Source of the DNA: Bradyrhizobium erythrophlei
Lineage (GTDB): Bacteria; Pseudomonadota; Alphaproteobacteria; Rhizobiales; Xanthobacteraceae
NCBI RefSeq assembly: GCF_900129425.1
Contig: NZ_LT670817.1
Coordinates: 9,018,001 to 9,082,000, forward strand
Length of the DNA: 64,000 bases
Direction: 5' to 3'
In this document: positions 25,501 through 32,905 of the stretch, piece after piece
How positions within the stretch are numbered: the stretch's first letter is position 1
Layout of the letters: the number at the start of each line of letters is the position of its first letter
The notes under the pieces: generated by a model
What the model saw: only the letters and a program-made list of their open reading frames with translations
Told to the model about the DNA's origin: nothing
Database searches by the model: none
Position numbers and translations under genes: made by a program

Positions 25501-25679
25501 TCGGCCGGGGCGGCGCCGAATTGCGAGACCGCGACCGAGATCACGGGGATGTCGGCGCTGGGCAGTCGCGTCACCGCCAGCTTGGTGAAGCTGACCCAGC
25601 CCAGCACCAGCAGGATGATCGAAAATACGATGGAGGGCAGTGGATTTCGGATCGACCATGCCGAGATATTCAGAGCCAT
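22533..25679 (-). CDS. RND-family multidrug efflux pump, inner-membrane subunit (HAE1/AcrB type)
   Basis: The 1048-residue protein has 12 expected transmembrane helices and two large periplasmic loops, the normal size for the AcrB/MexB class. Proton-relay residues are seen: the aspartate pair in GILVDDAIVEIEN (TM4) and the lysine in GIVTKNAIMLVEF (TM10). It exports toxic organic compounds using the proton gradient, together with an adaptor and an outer-membrane channel. The start ATG overlaps the stop of the upstream adaptor gene by one base (TGATG), so the two are coupled. No TolC-type gene or TetR-type regulator is adjacent. Confidence 0.95.
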   Translation of the reverse strand: MALNISAWSIRNPLPSIVFSIILLVLGWVSFTKLAVTRLPSADIPVISVAVSQFGAAPAELESQVTKTIEDGVSGVEGVRHISSSITDGLSLTTIQFALETNTDRALNDVKDAVTRVRSNLPQNVTEPLIQRVDVIGLPIVTYAAISPGKTPEQLSYFVDDVVKRALQGVRNVAQVERIGGVEREILVSLDPDRLQAAGLTAVNVSQSLRGTNVDLAGGRAEIGKNDQAIRTLAGAKTLNDLAGTMIPLFGGGEVRLDDLGTVTDTIADRRTFARFNGEPVVALGIKRSKGASDVVVAAAVQKRIDALKIAYPDVDLKLIDTSVEFTKGNYEAAISTLFEGAILAVIIVLLFLRDIRATMIAAISLPLSIFPAFWAMDILGFSLNLVSFLAITLSTGILVDDAIVEIENIVRHMRMGKSPYRAALEAADEIGLAVIAISLTIIAIFAPASFMSGIAGQFFKQFGITVSVQVFFSLLAARFVTPMLAAYFLKHHEHDDPSPGRAFHAYTRLVTWSVRHHFITVLIGFGIFAASIWSITLLPQGFLPAQDTARSLLAMELPPGSQLAYTEKVTEEIVARLRKRPEVESVFVDGGRVPPGTFEVRRAALIINYTPKTQRKITQRELELEIGRELENVPDIRYWFLDENGLRAVSLVVTGADSNIVANVASELANQMKRIPLISDVISETSLDRPELRIQPRADLAARLGVSTESLSQTIRVATIGDVGPALAKFDAGDRLVPIRVQLEDSARGDLPLLEQLRVPLGVRGEKGGVPLSVVADIKLDQGPTSINRYDRERQATVAADLVGTAALGDATKKIYDLPVMKTLPKGVKVSPSGDAESLNELSEGFATAITAGLMMVYAVLVLLFGTFLQPITILFSLPLSIGGAIMALLLTGKQLTTPVWIGILMLMGIVTKNAIMLVEFAVESMREGVARDAAIIDAGMKRARPIVMTTIAMVAGMMPSALAFGAGGEFRSPMALAVIGGLLFSTVLSLVFVPAMFMMMDDIGTLFWRFGKKLLAQSGDTEHPPADHSADHKPPPPTIVRSPAAE

Positions 25680-26596
25680 CAGCGTACCCGCGTTCGATCG
25701 AGGTCCTCGGCGAACGTGGTCTTGATCTGGTCGCCGTCATGCAGCGAGGAGCCAGCGTCGGCCACGACGGTTTCGCCGACGTCGAGGCCTTCAAGAATTT
25801 CCGTCGAGGTGTCGGACACCAGCCCGACCTTTACCTTCCGCGTCTCAACCGTATTCCCTTTGACCACCTGGACCGTCAGATGGTCAATGGCGGTGCGCGG
25901 AATCGCCACGCCGCAACTGCGCTTGGCGTCGATATTGGCGCGGGCGAACATGCCGACCTTGAGCGAGGGGTTATTGGTGAGCGTGATCCTGACATGGCCG
26001 AGCTGGGTGGTGCGATCGATCTGCGGTGAGATCAGCCGCACGCGCCCCACCAGATCCGGCGCATTGTCCCGGCTGATCCGCACCGTGGCGCCTGGATTGA
26101 GCTTCAGCACGTGGACGGCGGGCACTTCCGCATCCAGCTCGATTTCGTTATTGACGGAAATGCGGAACATCGGCCCGGCCTGCGGCGAGGCCGGTGCGCC
26201 CACCACGGTCCTGACCTCGGTGACGAGGCCCGCGGCCGGCGCGCGCAACGACACCGGCCCCGGCGACGATCTTCCGGGCTGCGCCGGCGGCGCCGTCAGC
26301 CGGGCCAGTTCCTGATTGTCGGTGACCATGTCGCCTTCGCGGACCAAGACATCGGTAACCTTGGAGCCCTCCTGGTCAACCCCGACCACCGCCTCCCGGC
26401 GCGGCACGATAAATCCGGTGACCCGCACCAGGTCGGAGAAACAGGCATTGGTGGCTTTGGTCACGACGACCAGGGCGGTGCTCGGCGTTTCCTTTTCCTC
26501 GACGCGCGGACGATGCTCAATCCAATACCATCCGCTCCCCAGCACGGCCACGAAGACCACCGCTAACGCAGGCTTGAGGTATTCGGAGAGGTTCAT
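25679..26596 (-). CDS. RND efflux pump periplasmic adaptor (membrane fusion protein)
   Basis: The 305-residue adaptor begins with an N-terminal membrane segment (about 9-25, uncleaved anchor or signal). Lipoyl-like halves (VLVREGDMVTDNQELARL and LRAPAAGLVTEV) enclose a very short hairpin, followed by the barrel domain (IELDAEVPAVHVLKL) and the membrane-proximal domain (ETRKVKVGLV, GLDVGETVVADAG). It links the pump at 22533-25679 with an outer-membrane channel encoded elsewhere. It is strikingly similar to the orphan adaptor at 16073-16969, which suggests duplication. Confidence 0.9.
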   Translation of the reverse strand: MNLSEYLKPALAVVFVAVLGSGWYWIEHRPRVEEKETPSTALVVVTKATNACFSDLVRVTGFIVPRREAVVGVDQEGSKVTDVLVREGDMVTDNQELARLTAPPAQPGRSSPGPVSLRAPAAGLVTEVRTVVGAPASPQAGPMFRISVNNEIELDAEVPAVHVLKLNPGATVRISRDNAPDLVGRVRLISPQIDRTTQLGHVRITLTNNPSLKVGMFARANIDAKRSCGVAIPRTAIDHLTVQVVKGNTVETRKVKVGLVSDTSTEILEGLDVGETVVADAGSSLHDGDQIKTTFAEDLDRTRVR

Positions 26597-26635
26597 CGCC
26601 GGATCAATCCAGGGCTAGCGTCGGGTGGAACGTTG

Positions 26636-26757
26636 AGGCGTCATTGCGAGCGAAGCGAGGCAATCCAGACGGCGTCATTCCGGGATGGTGCGCTAGCACC
26701 AGACCCGGAATCTCGAGATTCCGGGTTCGATCCTTCGCGTCGCCCCGGAATGACTAA
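26636..26757. repeat. Family D half-repeat joined to a family B palindrome
   Basis: GTCATTGCGAGCGAAGCGAG with GCAATCCAGA (26639-26668) is half of a family D element. It is followed directly by a complete family B palindrome, GTCATTCCGGGATGG ... CCCGGAATCTCGAGATTCCGGG ... CCCCGGAATGAC (26668-26755). One element seems to have landed in the other. Confidence 0.75.
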
Positions 26758-26872
26758 AGTCCGGATAGCTTCGTCACGTCGCTCCCCGCGATGACGAGAA
26801 AACGTCCCGCAGGGGTGCGGGACGCAGTGTAGCGGCAAAACTCTCAGCGCCACAACCGGTACACTTCACCGT

Positions 26873-27541
26873 TCACTTCGACGCGGTGGCCTTGTTCGCC
26901 ATGTTGACGACCTGCACGCGGCGGTTGACTTCCGCCATCGGATTGCTGGGGTCCTTGAGCTTGCTCTTGCCGTATCCGACGGTCACGAGGTCGGTGCCGG
27001 CAATGCCGAATTTGTCGGTCAGATAACGCTTGATCGAGTCGGCGCGGCGCTCGGAGAGGTCCTGGTTGTAAGCCTCGCCGCCGGCGGCGTCGGTATGACC
27101 GGCGACGATGAAGGTCGAGCCCTTCAGATCGGGATTGGTCAGCGCGCGGCCCAGCGCCTGGACCGCGGGCAGCGATTTCGCGCTGATGTCGGCCGAATTG
27201 TAATCGAAGGTGATTTCCAGGTCGATATTCGGCTTGTCCTTGGCGATCGTGGCGATCTCTTCGCGCTCGGTGACCGAGAGCGAACGCGTGGTCCGGTTGC
27301 GGATGGTCTGAACGAAACGGCCCTCGGCCGCGGTGGCCGCCGGATTGGTCTCGGTCTGCGGGACCACCGACAGGCCCCGCGTCAGGGGCTTCTTGGCCGG
27401 AGGCGCTAGCGCCTTGACGATCTGATCCTCGGTGACGTCATCGGCGGCGACCGCTTTGGCCATGCCAAAGGAAAGTGCGGCGCCGATGGTCAGAAGCGAA
27501 ACGATCGCGGCAAGACCTCTCCTTCCAGAAATTTTCGACAT
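26873..27541 (-). CDS. OmpA-family protein
   Basis: The 222-residue product has a signal or anchor segment (about 10-32) and a C-terminal OmpA/MotB peptidoglycan-binding domain (about 105-222). Landmarks are FDYNSADIS, VAGHTDAAGGEAYNQDLSERRADSIKRYL and VNRRVQVVNM; the aspartate and arginine that hold diaminopimelate (HTD and NRRV-type positions) are present. GGAGGG eight bases before ATG 27541 decides the start. It lies 144 bp downstream of the TPR caspase-like gene on the same strand, so they may be cotranscribed; a cell-envelope role for the pair is an inference. Confidence 0.88.
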   Translation of the reverse strand: MSKISGRRGLAAIVSLLTIGAALSFGMAKAVAADDVTEDQIVKALAPPAKKPLTRGLSVVPQTETNPAATAAEGRFVQTIRNRTTRSLSVTEREEIATIAKDKPNIDLEITFDYNSADISAKSLPAVQALGRALTNPDLKGSTFIVAGHTDAAGGEAYNQDLSERRADSIKRYLTDKFGIAGTDLVTVGYGKSKLKDPSNPMAEVNRRVQVVNMANKATASK

Positions 27542-27685
27542 TGCCAGTCCCTCCTGCGCTGCCCGCGCAATTCCAATGGATTTTGCAAACAAGCCGCCGA
27601 CAAAATGGTCGCGGCGCCCTACTCGTAGGTATCTGGCGCCGGCTCGGGGGTTCAGGCCGCCGCCCGCCTTCACCCCAAATTACCG

Positions 27686-29113
27686 TCAATGCACCCCGTA
27701 ATCGGCGAATTCCTTGACAATATTCGGATCCATGGCCTTGGCATTGGATATATCCAATTCGCCCTCTGAAATTGAGCCGTTGCGCTGCTTGGCAAGGCCG
27801 CGCCCGTACAGCGACGAGGTCAATCTCGGATTGATCCTGAGCGCGGCGTCAAAATCGGCGATCGCGTTTTTTGCGAGCCCGCTCTTCAGGTTAACCAGGC
27901 CACGGCTGTCCAGCGCGTCGACGAAATTGGGGCGCAGCCGCAGCGCCTCGTTGCAATCCTTCAAGGCCGCCTGCAGATCGCCAATGACCGCGCGCGCCCA
28001 GCAGCGGTTGTTGAAGGCTTCGACGTCCTTGGGGTTCAGCCTGATCGAGTCGTCGAAATCCCGGATCGCGAGGCTGTACGCCCCCTTGCTGGCATAGACC
28101 TGTCCGCGCCGATAAAGCGCGTTGGCGTCGTCGGGATTGTCGGCAAGCTTGGCGGTCAGTGTTTTGATGGTCGGGTCATCGGCGAGCACTACCGCTGTCG
28201 ATCCGTCGTTGTTGTCGGCGGGCTTTTCAACGGGAGCAGCGGGGACGTCGACCGGCTTTAGTGGTGGAGGGTTGTAGCGCGGCGGCGGCGGAAGCACGGG
28301 GTCGGGGATCGGCTGAACCGGCTGCGGCAGCGTCGCCACCGCCGGACCGGGCGGCCGCCCCGTCGCGCCGGGGATAAAGGAAAAGTCCTCGGCCAGGGAG
28401 GAGGAAATCCACGGCACCTGCTCGCTGCGGGAGGCGCGGGTGACGCCGACGCGGGTCCGATTCAGCGTCTCCTCGGCCATCAGATCGGGAACGCGGATTT
28501 CCTTGAGCAGCTCCTGCACGAACAGGCTGTGATCGCCGCCATTGTCGGAGACGACCGAACTCAGCGCCGCCGAATACATCACCAGCGTTCCGTTCGGCGC
28601 AATCACCGGGGCGAGGCCGGCGGAAAAACTTCGGAACCGGCGCTCGAACGGATTGCGCCTGGACGCATCGATCAGCGCAATCTTGACGCCAGCGCCGCGG
28701 TTGTTGATTTCGCCCAGCACGGTTTCCAGGCTTATGCCGTCGCGGCGCACATCCGGTTCGGTCCAGATCTGGGCATCGACCGGGATCATGTAGCTCTGGC
28801 GGGAGGACTGAACGCCAAACCCGCTGAAGAAAATCAGCGCGACCGAGCCGGGCTTGATGCGGCCATAAAGCTTGTCGAAGGCGCGACGCATCGCCTCGCC
28901 GGTCAGATTTTCTCCGACCTCGACGCTGAAGCCGTAGCGCTTGAGCTCATCGGCGACGTCGCGGGCGTCGTTGATGGGTTCCTTGAGCGGCGCATCGGCG
29001 TCGGGATATTTGGCGTTGCCGATCACCAGCGCATACCGTTCCGTTGCGAAGGACGGAGCAATCGGCGCGACCGACAAAATCAATCCCACCAGCAATGCGA
29101 GGCGAATTCTCAT
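27686..29113 (-). CDS. Caspase-like protein with TPR repeats, catalytic residues replaced
   Basis: The 475-residue product has a signal peptide (MRIRLALLVGLILSVAPIAPSFA). A caspase p20-like domain (about 25-245) follows, then a proline-rich linker (about 255-305), and about four TPR-like repeats (about 325-465, for example ALYRRGQVYASKGAYSLAIRDFDDSIRLNP). The catalytic blocks read FSGFG (Phe99 instead of His) and DASRR (Ser151 instead of Cys), so peptidase activity is not expected. It is paralogous to the 285-residue protein at 14799-15656, which has Tyr and Ser at those positions. The longer frame upstream lacks support. With the OmpA protein downstream, a periplasmic scaffold role is possible. 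Confidence 0.88.
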   Translation of the reverse strand: MRIRLALLVGLILSVAPIAPSFATERYALVIGNAKYPDADAPLKEPINDARDVADELKRYGFSVEVGENLTGEAMRRAFDKLYGRIKPGSVALIFFSGFGVQSSRQSYMIPVDAQIWTEPDVRRDGISLETVLGEINNRGAGVKIALIDASRRNPFERRFRSFSAGLAPVIAPNGTLVMYSAALSSVVSDNGGDHSLFVQELLKEIRVPDLMAEETLNRTRVGVTRASRSEQVPWISSSLAEDFSFIPGATGRPPGPAVATLPQPVQPIPDPVLPPPPRYNPPPLKPVDVPAAPVEKPADNNDGSTAVVLADDPTIKTLTAKLADNPDDANALYRRGQVYASKGAYSLAIRDFDDSIRLNPKDVEAFNNRCWARAVIGDLQAALKDCNEALRLRPNFVDALDSRGLVNLKSGLAKNAIADFDAALRINPRLTSSLYGRGLAKQRNGSISEGELDISNAKAMDPNIVKEFADYGVH

Positions 29114-29349
29114 GAAATAGCGGTCCAACCGACAAGGCGCCGACACCAGCTCGCGCCTCGGCGACCTTACTCTACGCAAACCGCATTATCAAACCGGGCT
29201 CGCAAGCCCTGTCAACTGTTCGAAAGGCCGCCACCGATCCCGTCAATTAACCGTTCCATCGCCCGGCGCTAACCGCGAAGTTTGACCTTTCGACATGATG
29301 ATGGCTTGGTGCGGAGATCGGCTGATCGCAACCAACAAAAGTGGAACCG

Positions 29350-30162
29350 ATGGGAAACGCCTACGAAATCTACGCGCTGCGCTATGCGACGATGTCGCCG
29401 CGCACACCCCACCTCAACTATCTCGTGCCGGATCCGCATGAGACCACCGGTGCGGACCTCGACTATTTCGTCTGGCTGATCAGAGGCGGCGGCCGCGAGA
29501 TTCTGGTCGATACCGGCTTCAACGCCGCCGAGGCACAGTTGCGAAATCGCAAGCTCACGCTCAATCCGGTTGAGGCGCTGGCGCGGTTTGGGGTTAGGGC
29601 CGACGACCTCAAGGACGTCGTCGTCACCCATCTGCATTACGACCACGCCGGCAATCTCGATCTGTTTCCGAACGCGCGATTTCATCTGCAGGACCGCGAG
29701 ATGAGCTTTGCGACCGGGCGCTGCATGTGCTTCGGGGCGCTGCGCCATCCGTTTTCGGTCGAGCATGTGACGCTGATGGTCCGCCATGTCTTCAGCGAGC
29801 GCGTCACGTTTCACTCGGGGGATGGCGAAGTCGCGCCCGGCGTGACGCTGCATCGGGTCGGTGGCCATTCCGACGGCCTGCAGGTGGTGCGGGTCGAGAC
29901 CGCGCGCGGGCCGGTGGTGCTGGCATCCGATGCCGCGCATTACTACGGCAATCTGCACCGTCGCAGTCCGTTTCCGATCGTCTACAACATCGGCGACATG
30001 TGCGTGGGCTGGGAAACCGTCGAGCGGCTCGCAGGCCACCCCGACCGCATCATCCCCGGTCACGATCCTGTTGTCAGCGAGATCTATCCGCGCGCCAGCG
30101 ACAAGGTCGATGCCTTTGCCCTGCATTTGCCGCCGTCGCGCTCGTTCGCGGGCAAGCCGTGA
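29350..30162 (+). CDS. Metallo-beta-lactamase-fold hydrolase (N-acyl homoserine lactonase-like)
   Basis: The 270-residue cytosolic enzyme has the complete metal-binding motif HLHYDHAGN, a later histidine in VGGHSDGLQVV, aspartate in LASDAAHYY, and a final histidine in IIPGHDP. This is the AttM/AiiA-like dinuclear zinc layout, so hydrolysis of a lactone or similar ester is likely; the true substrate is unknown. ATG 29350 (MGNAYEIYAL) is chosen; GTG 29341 three codons earlier is an alternative. Its last four bases overlap the GTG of the RidA gene, so the two proteins are made together. Confidence 0.85.
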   Translation: MGNAYEIYALRYATMSPRTPHLNYLVPDPHETTGADLDYFVWLIRGGGREILVDTGFNAAEAQLRNRKLTLNPVEALARFGVRADDLKDVVVTHLHYDHAGNLDLFPNARFHLQDREMSFATGRCMCFGALRHPFSVEHVTLMVRHVFSERVTFHSGDGEVAPGVTLHRVGGHSDGLQVVRVETARGPVVLASDAAHYYGNLHRRSPFPIVYNIGDMCVGWETVERLAGHPDRIIPGHDPVVSEIYPRASDKVDAFALHLPPSRSFAGKP

Positions 30163-30503
30163 TCAGCCGCTTTCCCGGACTTACGCCGACCCGCAGCCGC
30201 GCGGTCGTTCACGACGGCCTTGTGTTCACAGTGGCGGTCGCGCCCGATCCGGTTACCTCCTCGATGTACGAGCAGACCGCAAAGGCTCTCGCCCGCATCG
30301 ACGAAAGCCTCGCGCTGTGCGGCTCGGACAAGAGCAGGATCCTCTCGGCCATCGTCTACGTCACCGACATCAAGCGGAAAGACGAGATGAACCGCGCCTG
30401 GGATGAATGGGTCGATGCCAGCAATCCGCCGATGCGGGCCTGCATCGGCGTCGATCTTGAACCGCCGCATATTGTGGAGATCGTGGTGACGGCTGCGCAG
30501 TGA
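30159..30503 (+). CDS. RidA-family (YjgF/YER057c/UK114) protein
   Basis: The 114-residue product starts at a GTG that overlaps the upstream stop (GTGA, 30159-30162). Family landmarks are the repeated middle segment SSMYEQTAKALARIDESL, the TDIKRKDEMNRAWDEW block, and the arginine in MRACIGVDL that binds the carboxylate in active RidA enzymes. RidA proteins hydrolyse reactive enamines and imines; family members beside catabolic genes often have other roles. Coupling to a lactonase-like enzyme suggests a two-step breakdown, possibly of a nitrogen-containing lactone. Confidence 0.88.
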   Translation: MISRFPGLTPTRSRAVVHDGLVFTVAVAPDPVTSSMYEQTAKALARIDESLALCGSDKSRILSAIVYVTDIKRKDEMNRAWDEWVDASNPPMRACIGVDLEPPHIVEIVVTAAQ

Positions 30504-30516
30504 GCGATGGTGCTTG

Positions 30517-30620
30517 CCCTCATCCTGAGGAGCGGCGTCTTCGCCGCGTCTCGAAGGATGGCGACATAAACGCTGCTCATGGTTCGAGACGCGCGCAAGA
30601 GCGCGCTCCTCACCATGAGG
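30517..30620. repeat. Intergenic palindromic repeat (family A)
   Basis: The unit contains CTCATCCTGAGGAGCGGCG / CGCCGCGTCTCGAAGGATG and GGTTCGAGACGCGC / GCGCTCCTCACCATGAGG, as at 1407-1510. It sits between two convergent genes (ridA-like and marR-like) and could end both transcripts. Confidence 0.75.
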
Positions 30621-30629
30621 GAGCACGTG

Positions 30630-31181
30630 TCAATACGCCTCCGTCTTGCTCGCCTCCTCGCTGGTCTGCACCAGATCGAGACCTTTCTCGATCTTGCCGA
30701 GCAAGCGCTCAAAATCCTTGCGCTCCTGCGCGGAGAGGCAGGACAGGATGTCCTGCTCCTTGCGCTTCAGGAGCGGGATCAGTTCGTGGTACAGCGCCTT
30801 GCCCTTCCGCGTCATGCGCAGCGCGAACTCGCGGCGGTCGTCTTCATTCTCGACGCGTTCGACCAGTTGCCGCGTCATCAACGCGGTGACGGCGCGGCTG
30901 ATGGTGGATTTGTGGGTCCGGGTGCAATGCGCAATGTATTGGGCGCTGCACGCATCGTCGCGGAAGCCTAGTGTCGCCAGCACCCGCCATTCCGGAATGT
31001 CCAGTCCATAGCGCGCGTGATATTCGGTCGACAGCGCGGCCGAAACCTCGGCCGCCAGCCGATTCAGCCGGAACGGCACAAATCGGAACAGGTCGAGCGT
31101 GGGGCTTCCTTTGGACGCGTTTTCCTGGCGCGAACCGGCATCCACTTCGCTTGAAAACGCTTTTGGCAAAAACCGCTCCAA
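30630..31181 (-). CDS. MarR-family transcriptional regulator of the homogentisate cluster
   Basis: The 183-residue regulator has a winged-helix domain at about 45-150: IPEWRVLATLGF, the helix-turn-helix CSAQYIAHCTRTHKSTISRAVTAL, and the wing ENEDDRREFALRMT. The frame begins with TTG at 31181; a GTG at 31145 is an alternative start. It is divergent from the flavoprotein-DUF2783-MBL-hmgA-fahA operon, and the shared 97-bp gap contains a near-perfect 24-bp palindrome (31214-31237). It is therefore probably the local repressor, released by an aromatic acid such as homogentisate or a hydroxyphenylacetate. Confidence 0.85.
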   Translation of the reverse strand: MERFLPKAFSSEVDAGSRQENASKGSPTLDLFRFVPFRLNRLAAEVSAALSTEYHARYGLDIPEWRVLATLGFRDDACSAQYIAHCTRTHKSTISRAVTALMTRQLVERVENEDDRREFALRMTRKGKALYHELIPLLKRKEQDILSCLSAQERKDFERLLGKIEKGLDLVQTSEEASKTEAY

Positions 31182-31213
31182 TGGGAGTTGACGTGGAAAC
31201 GCCGGAGGCGTTT

Positions 31214-31237
31214 AGATAGTTGCAGATGCGACTATCT
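31214..31237. promoter_or_regulatory. Probable MarR operator
   Basis: Two 11-bp half-sites, AGATAGTTGCA and TGCGACTATCT, are separated by GA and differ from perfect symmetry at one position. The size and centre fit MarR-family operators. It lies between the divergent regulator and catabolic operon, 42 bp from the operon start and 33 bp from the regulator start, where one bound dimer could block both promoters. Confidence 0.75.
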
Positions 31238-31278
31238 TAAGCCGGGCGCCGTCCCTTGGCCAGAGCAACGTTAAGCGC

Positions 31279-32895
31279 ATGACGCAGCAGTCCAGAGCCC
31301 AGTTCGGTTATCGCCGCCACGTCGACCAGGACCGGGCCGGCGCCAATACGGCTGAACACCCTGTTGTGGTGGTCGGCGCCGGGCCGGTCGGGTTGTCGCT
31401 TGCGATTGATCTGGCGCAGCGCGGTCAGCCCGTGGTGCTGCTCGACGATGCCGACCGGATCGGCGAGGGTTCGCGCGCGATCTGCTTTTCCAAGCGCTCG
31501 CTGGAATACTGGGACCGGCTCGGCGTCGGCGGCCGCATGGTCGACAAGGGCGTGGTGTGGAGCGTCGGCAAGATCTTTCACGGCGCCTCGCAGCTTTATC
31601 AATTCAATCTGTTGCCGGAGCAGGGCCACAAGCGGCCCGCCTTCATCAACCTCCAGCAATTCTACGCCGAAGCCTATCTCGTCGATCGCGTCCAGGAGCT
31701 TGCCGCGATCGATTTGCGCTGGCGCAATAGGGTGTGCGGGCTGGAACAACGTAACGACCATGTGGTGCTGACGGTGGAGACGCCGGACGGCCCCTATCGG
31801 CTGCGCGCGAACTATGTCGTCGCCTGCGACGGCGCGCGGTCGTCGTTGCGGCAAATGGTCGGCGCGGAATTTGCCGGGAAGGTGTTCGAGGATCAATTCC
31901 TGATTGCCGACGTCCGGATGACCGCGGAATTTCCGACCGAGCGCTGGTTCTGGTTCGACCCGCCGTTTCACACGGGACGTTCGGCACTGTTGCACAAGCA
32001 GCCGGACGACATCTGGCGGATCGACCTGCAACTCAACCCCGACGCGGATCCCGCGGTGGAGAAGGCGCCCGAGAATGTGCGGCCACGGATCGCGCGCATG
32101 CTCGGGCACGAGAAATTCGAGTTCGAATGGATCTCGCTGTACAAATTCCAGTGCCGGCGGATGGAGAGATTCATCCACGGCCGCGTGATCTTTGCCGGTG
32201 ACGCCGCGCATCAGGTCTCGCCGTTCGGCGCGCGCGGCGCCAATTCCGGGCTGGAGGACGCCGAGAACCTGGCCTGGAAACTGGACCGCGTGCTGCGGAA
32301 GAGTTCGCCGGAAATCCTGCTCGAGAGCTATCACAGCGAGCGCAGTGCGGCGGCCGACGAGAACATCCGGGAGTCGACCCGCTCGACCGATTTCATGGCG
32401 CCGACCTCTCGCCAGGAAGCGCGCTTGCGAAGGGCGGTACTGTCGTTGGCGCGGGAGACCGAATTCGGCAAGCGCATGATCAATGGCGGACGGCTCTCGG
32501 TGCCCTCGGTCTATGATTCGCCGCTATCGACCGAGGATGGCGATGCGTGGCGCAGTGGGCCGCGGCCTGGCGCTTCCATCCCCGACGCGCCGGTCGGTGG
32601 GAGCAGCGGCAAGCTGGCGTTTCTGACCGAAGCCTTCATCCAAACGGGCACGCGGTTCACGCTGCTCGAGTTCAGCAACGGCGCAGCGGTTGATTTGCCT
32701 GATGGCGTCGGCGTGATCCGCATTGGCGGCGATGACGGGCTTTCCGATCCCACGGGGTTGCTCGGGGCACGTTACGATGCCGAGCCCGGCACCGCCTATC
32801 TGTTGCGGCCCGACGGTTACGTCGCCGCGCGCTTCCGTCACCCGACCCGTGCTGCGCTGGACGCCGCGCTGGTGCGTGCCGCCGGCATCAACTGA
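31279..32895 (+). CDS. FAD-dependent aromatic hydroxylase (MhpA/MhaA-like)
   Basis: The 538-residue class A flavoprotein monooxygenase has the Rossmann motif GAGPVGLSLA (about 34-43), the DG motif ACDGARSSLR (about 187-196), and the GD motif VIFAGDAAHQVSPFGARGANSGLEDAENLAWKL (start about 304). A thioredoxin-fold-like C-terminal region is expected after about 400. It heads the operon with DUF2783, hmgA and fahA, so the product is most simply homogentisate or a precursor. By analogy with MhaA of Pseudomonas putida (3-hydroxyphenylacetate 6-hydroxylase, which needs a small coupling protein), the next gene may supply that partner. Substrate is an inference. Confidence 0.82.
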   Translation: MTQQSRAQFGYRRHVDQDRAGANTAEHPVVVVGAGPVGLSLAIDLAQRGQPVVLLDDADRIGEGSRAICFSKRSLEYWDRLGVGGRMVDKGVVWSVGKIFHGASQLYQFNLLPEQGHKRPAFINLQQFYAEAYLVDRVQELAAIDLRWRNRVCGLEQRNDHVVLTVETPDGPYRLRANYVVACDGARSSLRQMVGAEFAGKVFEDQFLIADVRMTAEFPTERWFWFDPPFHTGRSALLHKQPDDIWRIDLQLNPDADPAVEKAPENVRPRIARMLGHEKFEFEWISLYKFQCRRMERFIHGRVIFAGDAAHQVSPFGARGANSGLEDAENLAWKLDRVLRKSSPEILLESYHSERSAAADENIRESTRSTDFMAPTSRQEARLRRAVLSLARETEFGKRMINGGRLSVPSVYDSPLSTEDGDAWRSGPRPGASIPDAPVGGSSGKLAFLTEAFIQTGTRFTLLEFSNGAAVDLPDGVGVIRIGGDDGLSDPTGLLGARYDAEPGTAYLLRPDGYVAARFRHPTRAALDAALVRAAGIN

Positions 32896-32905
32896 GGCTT
32901 AGATC

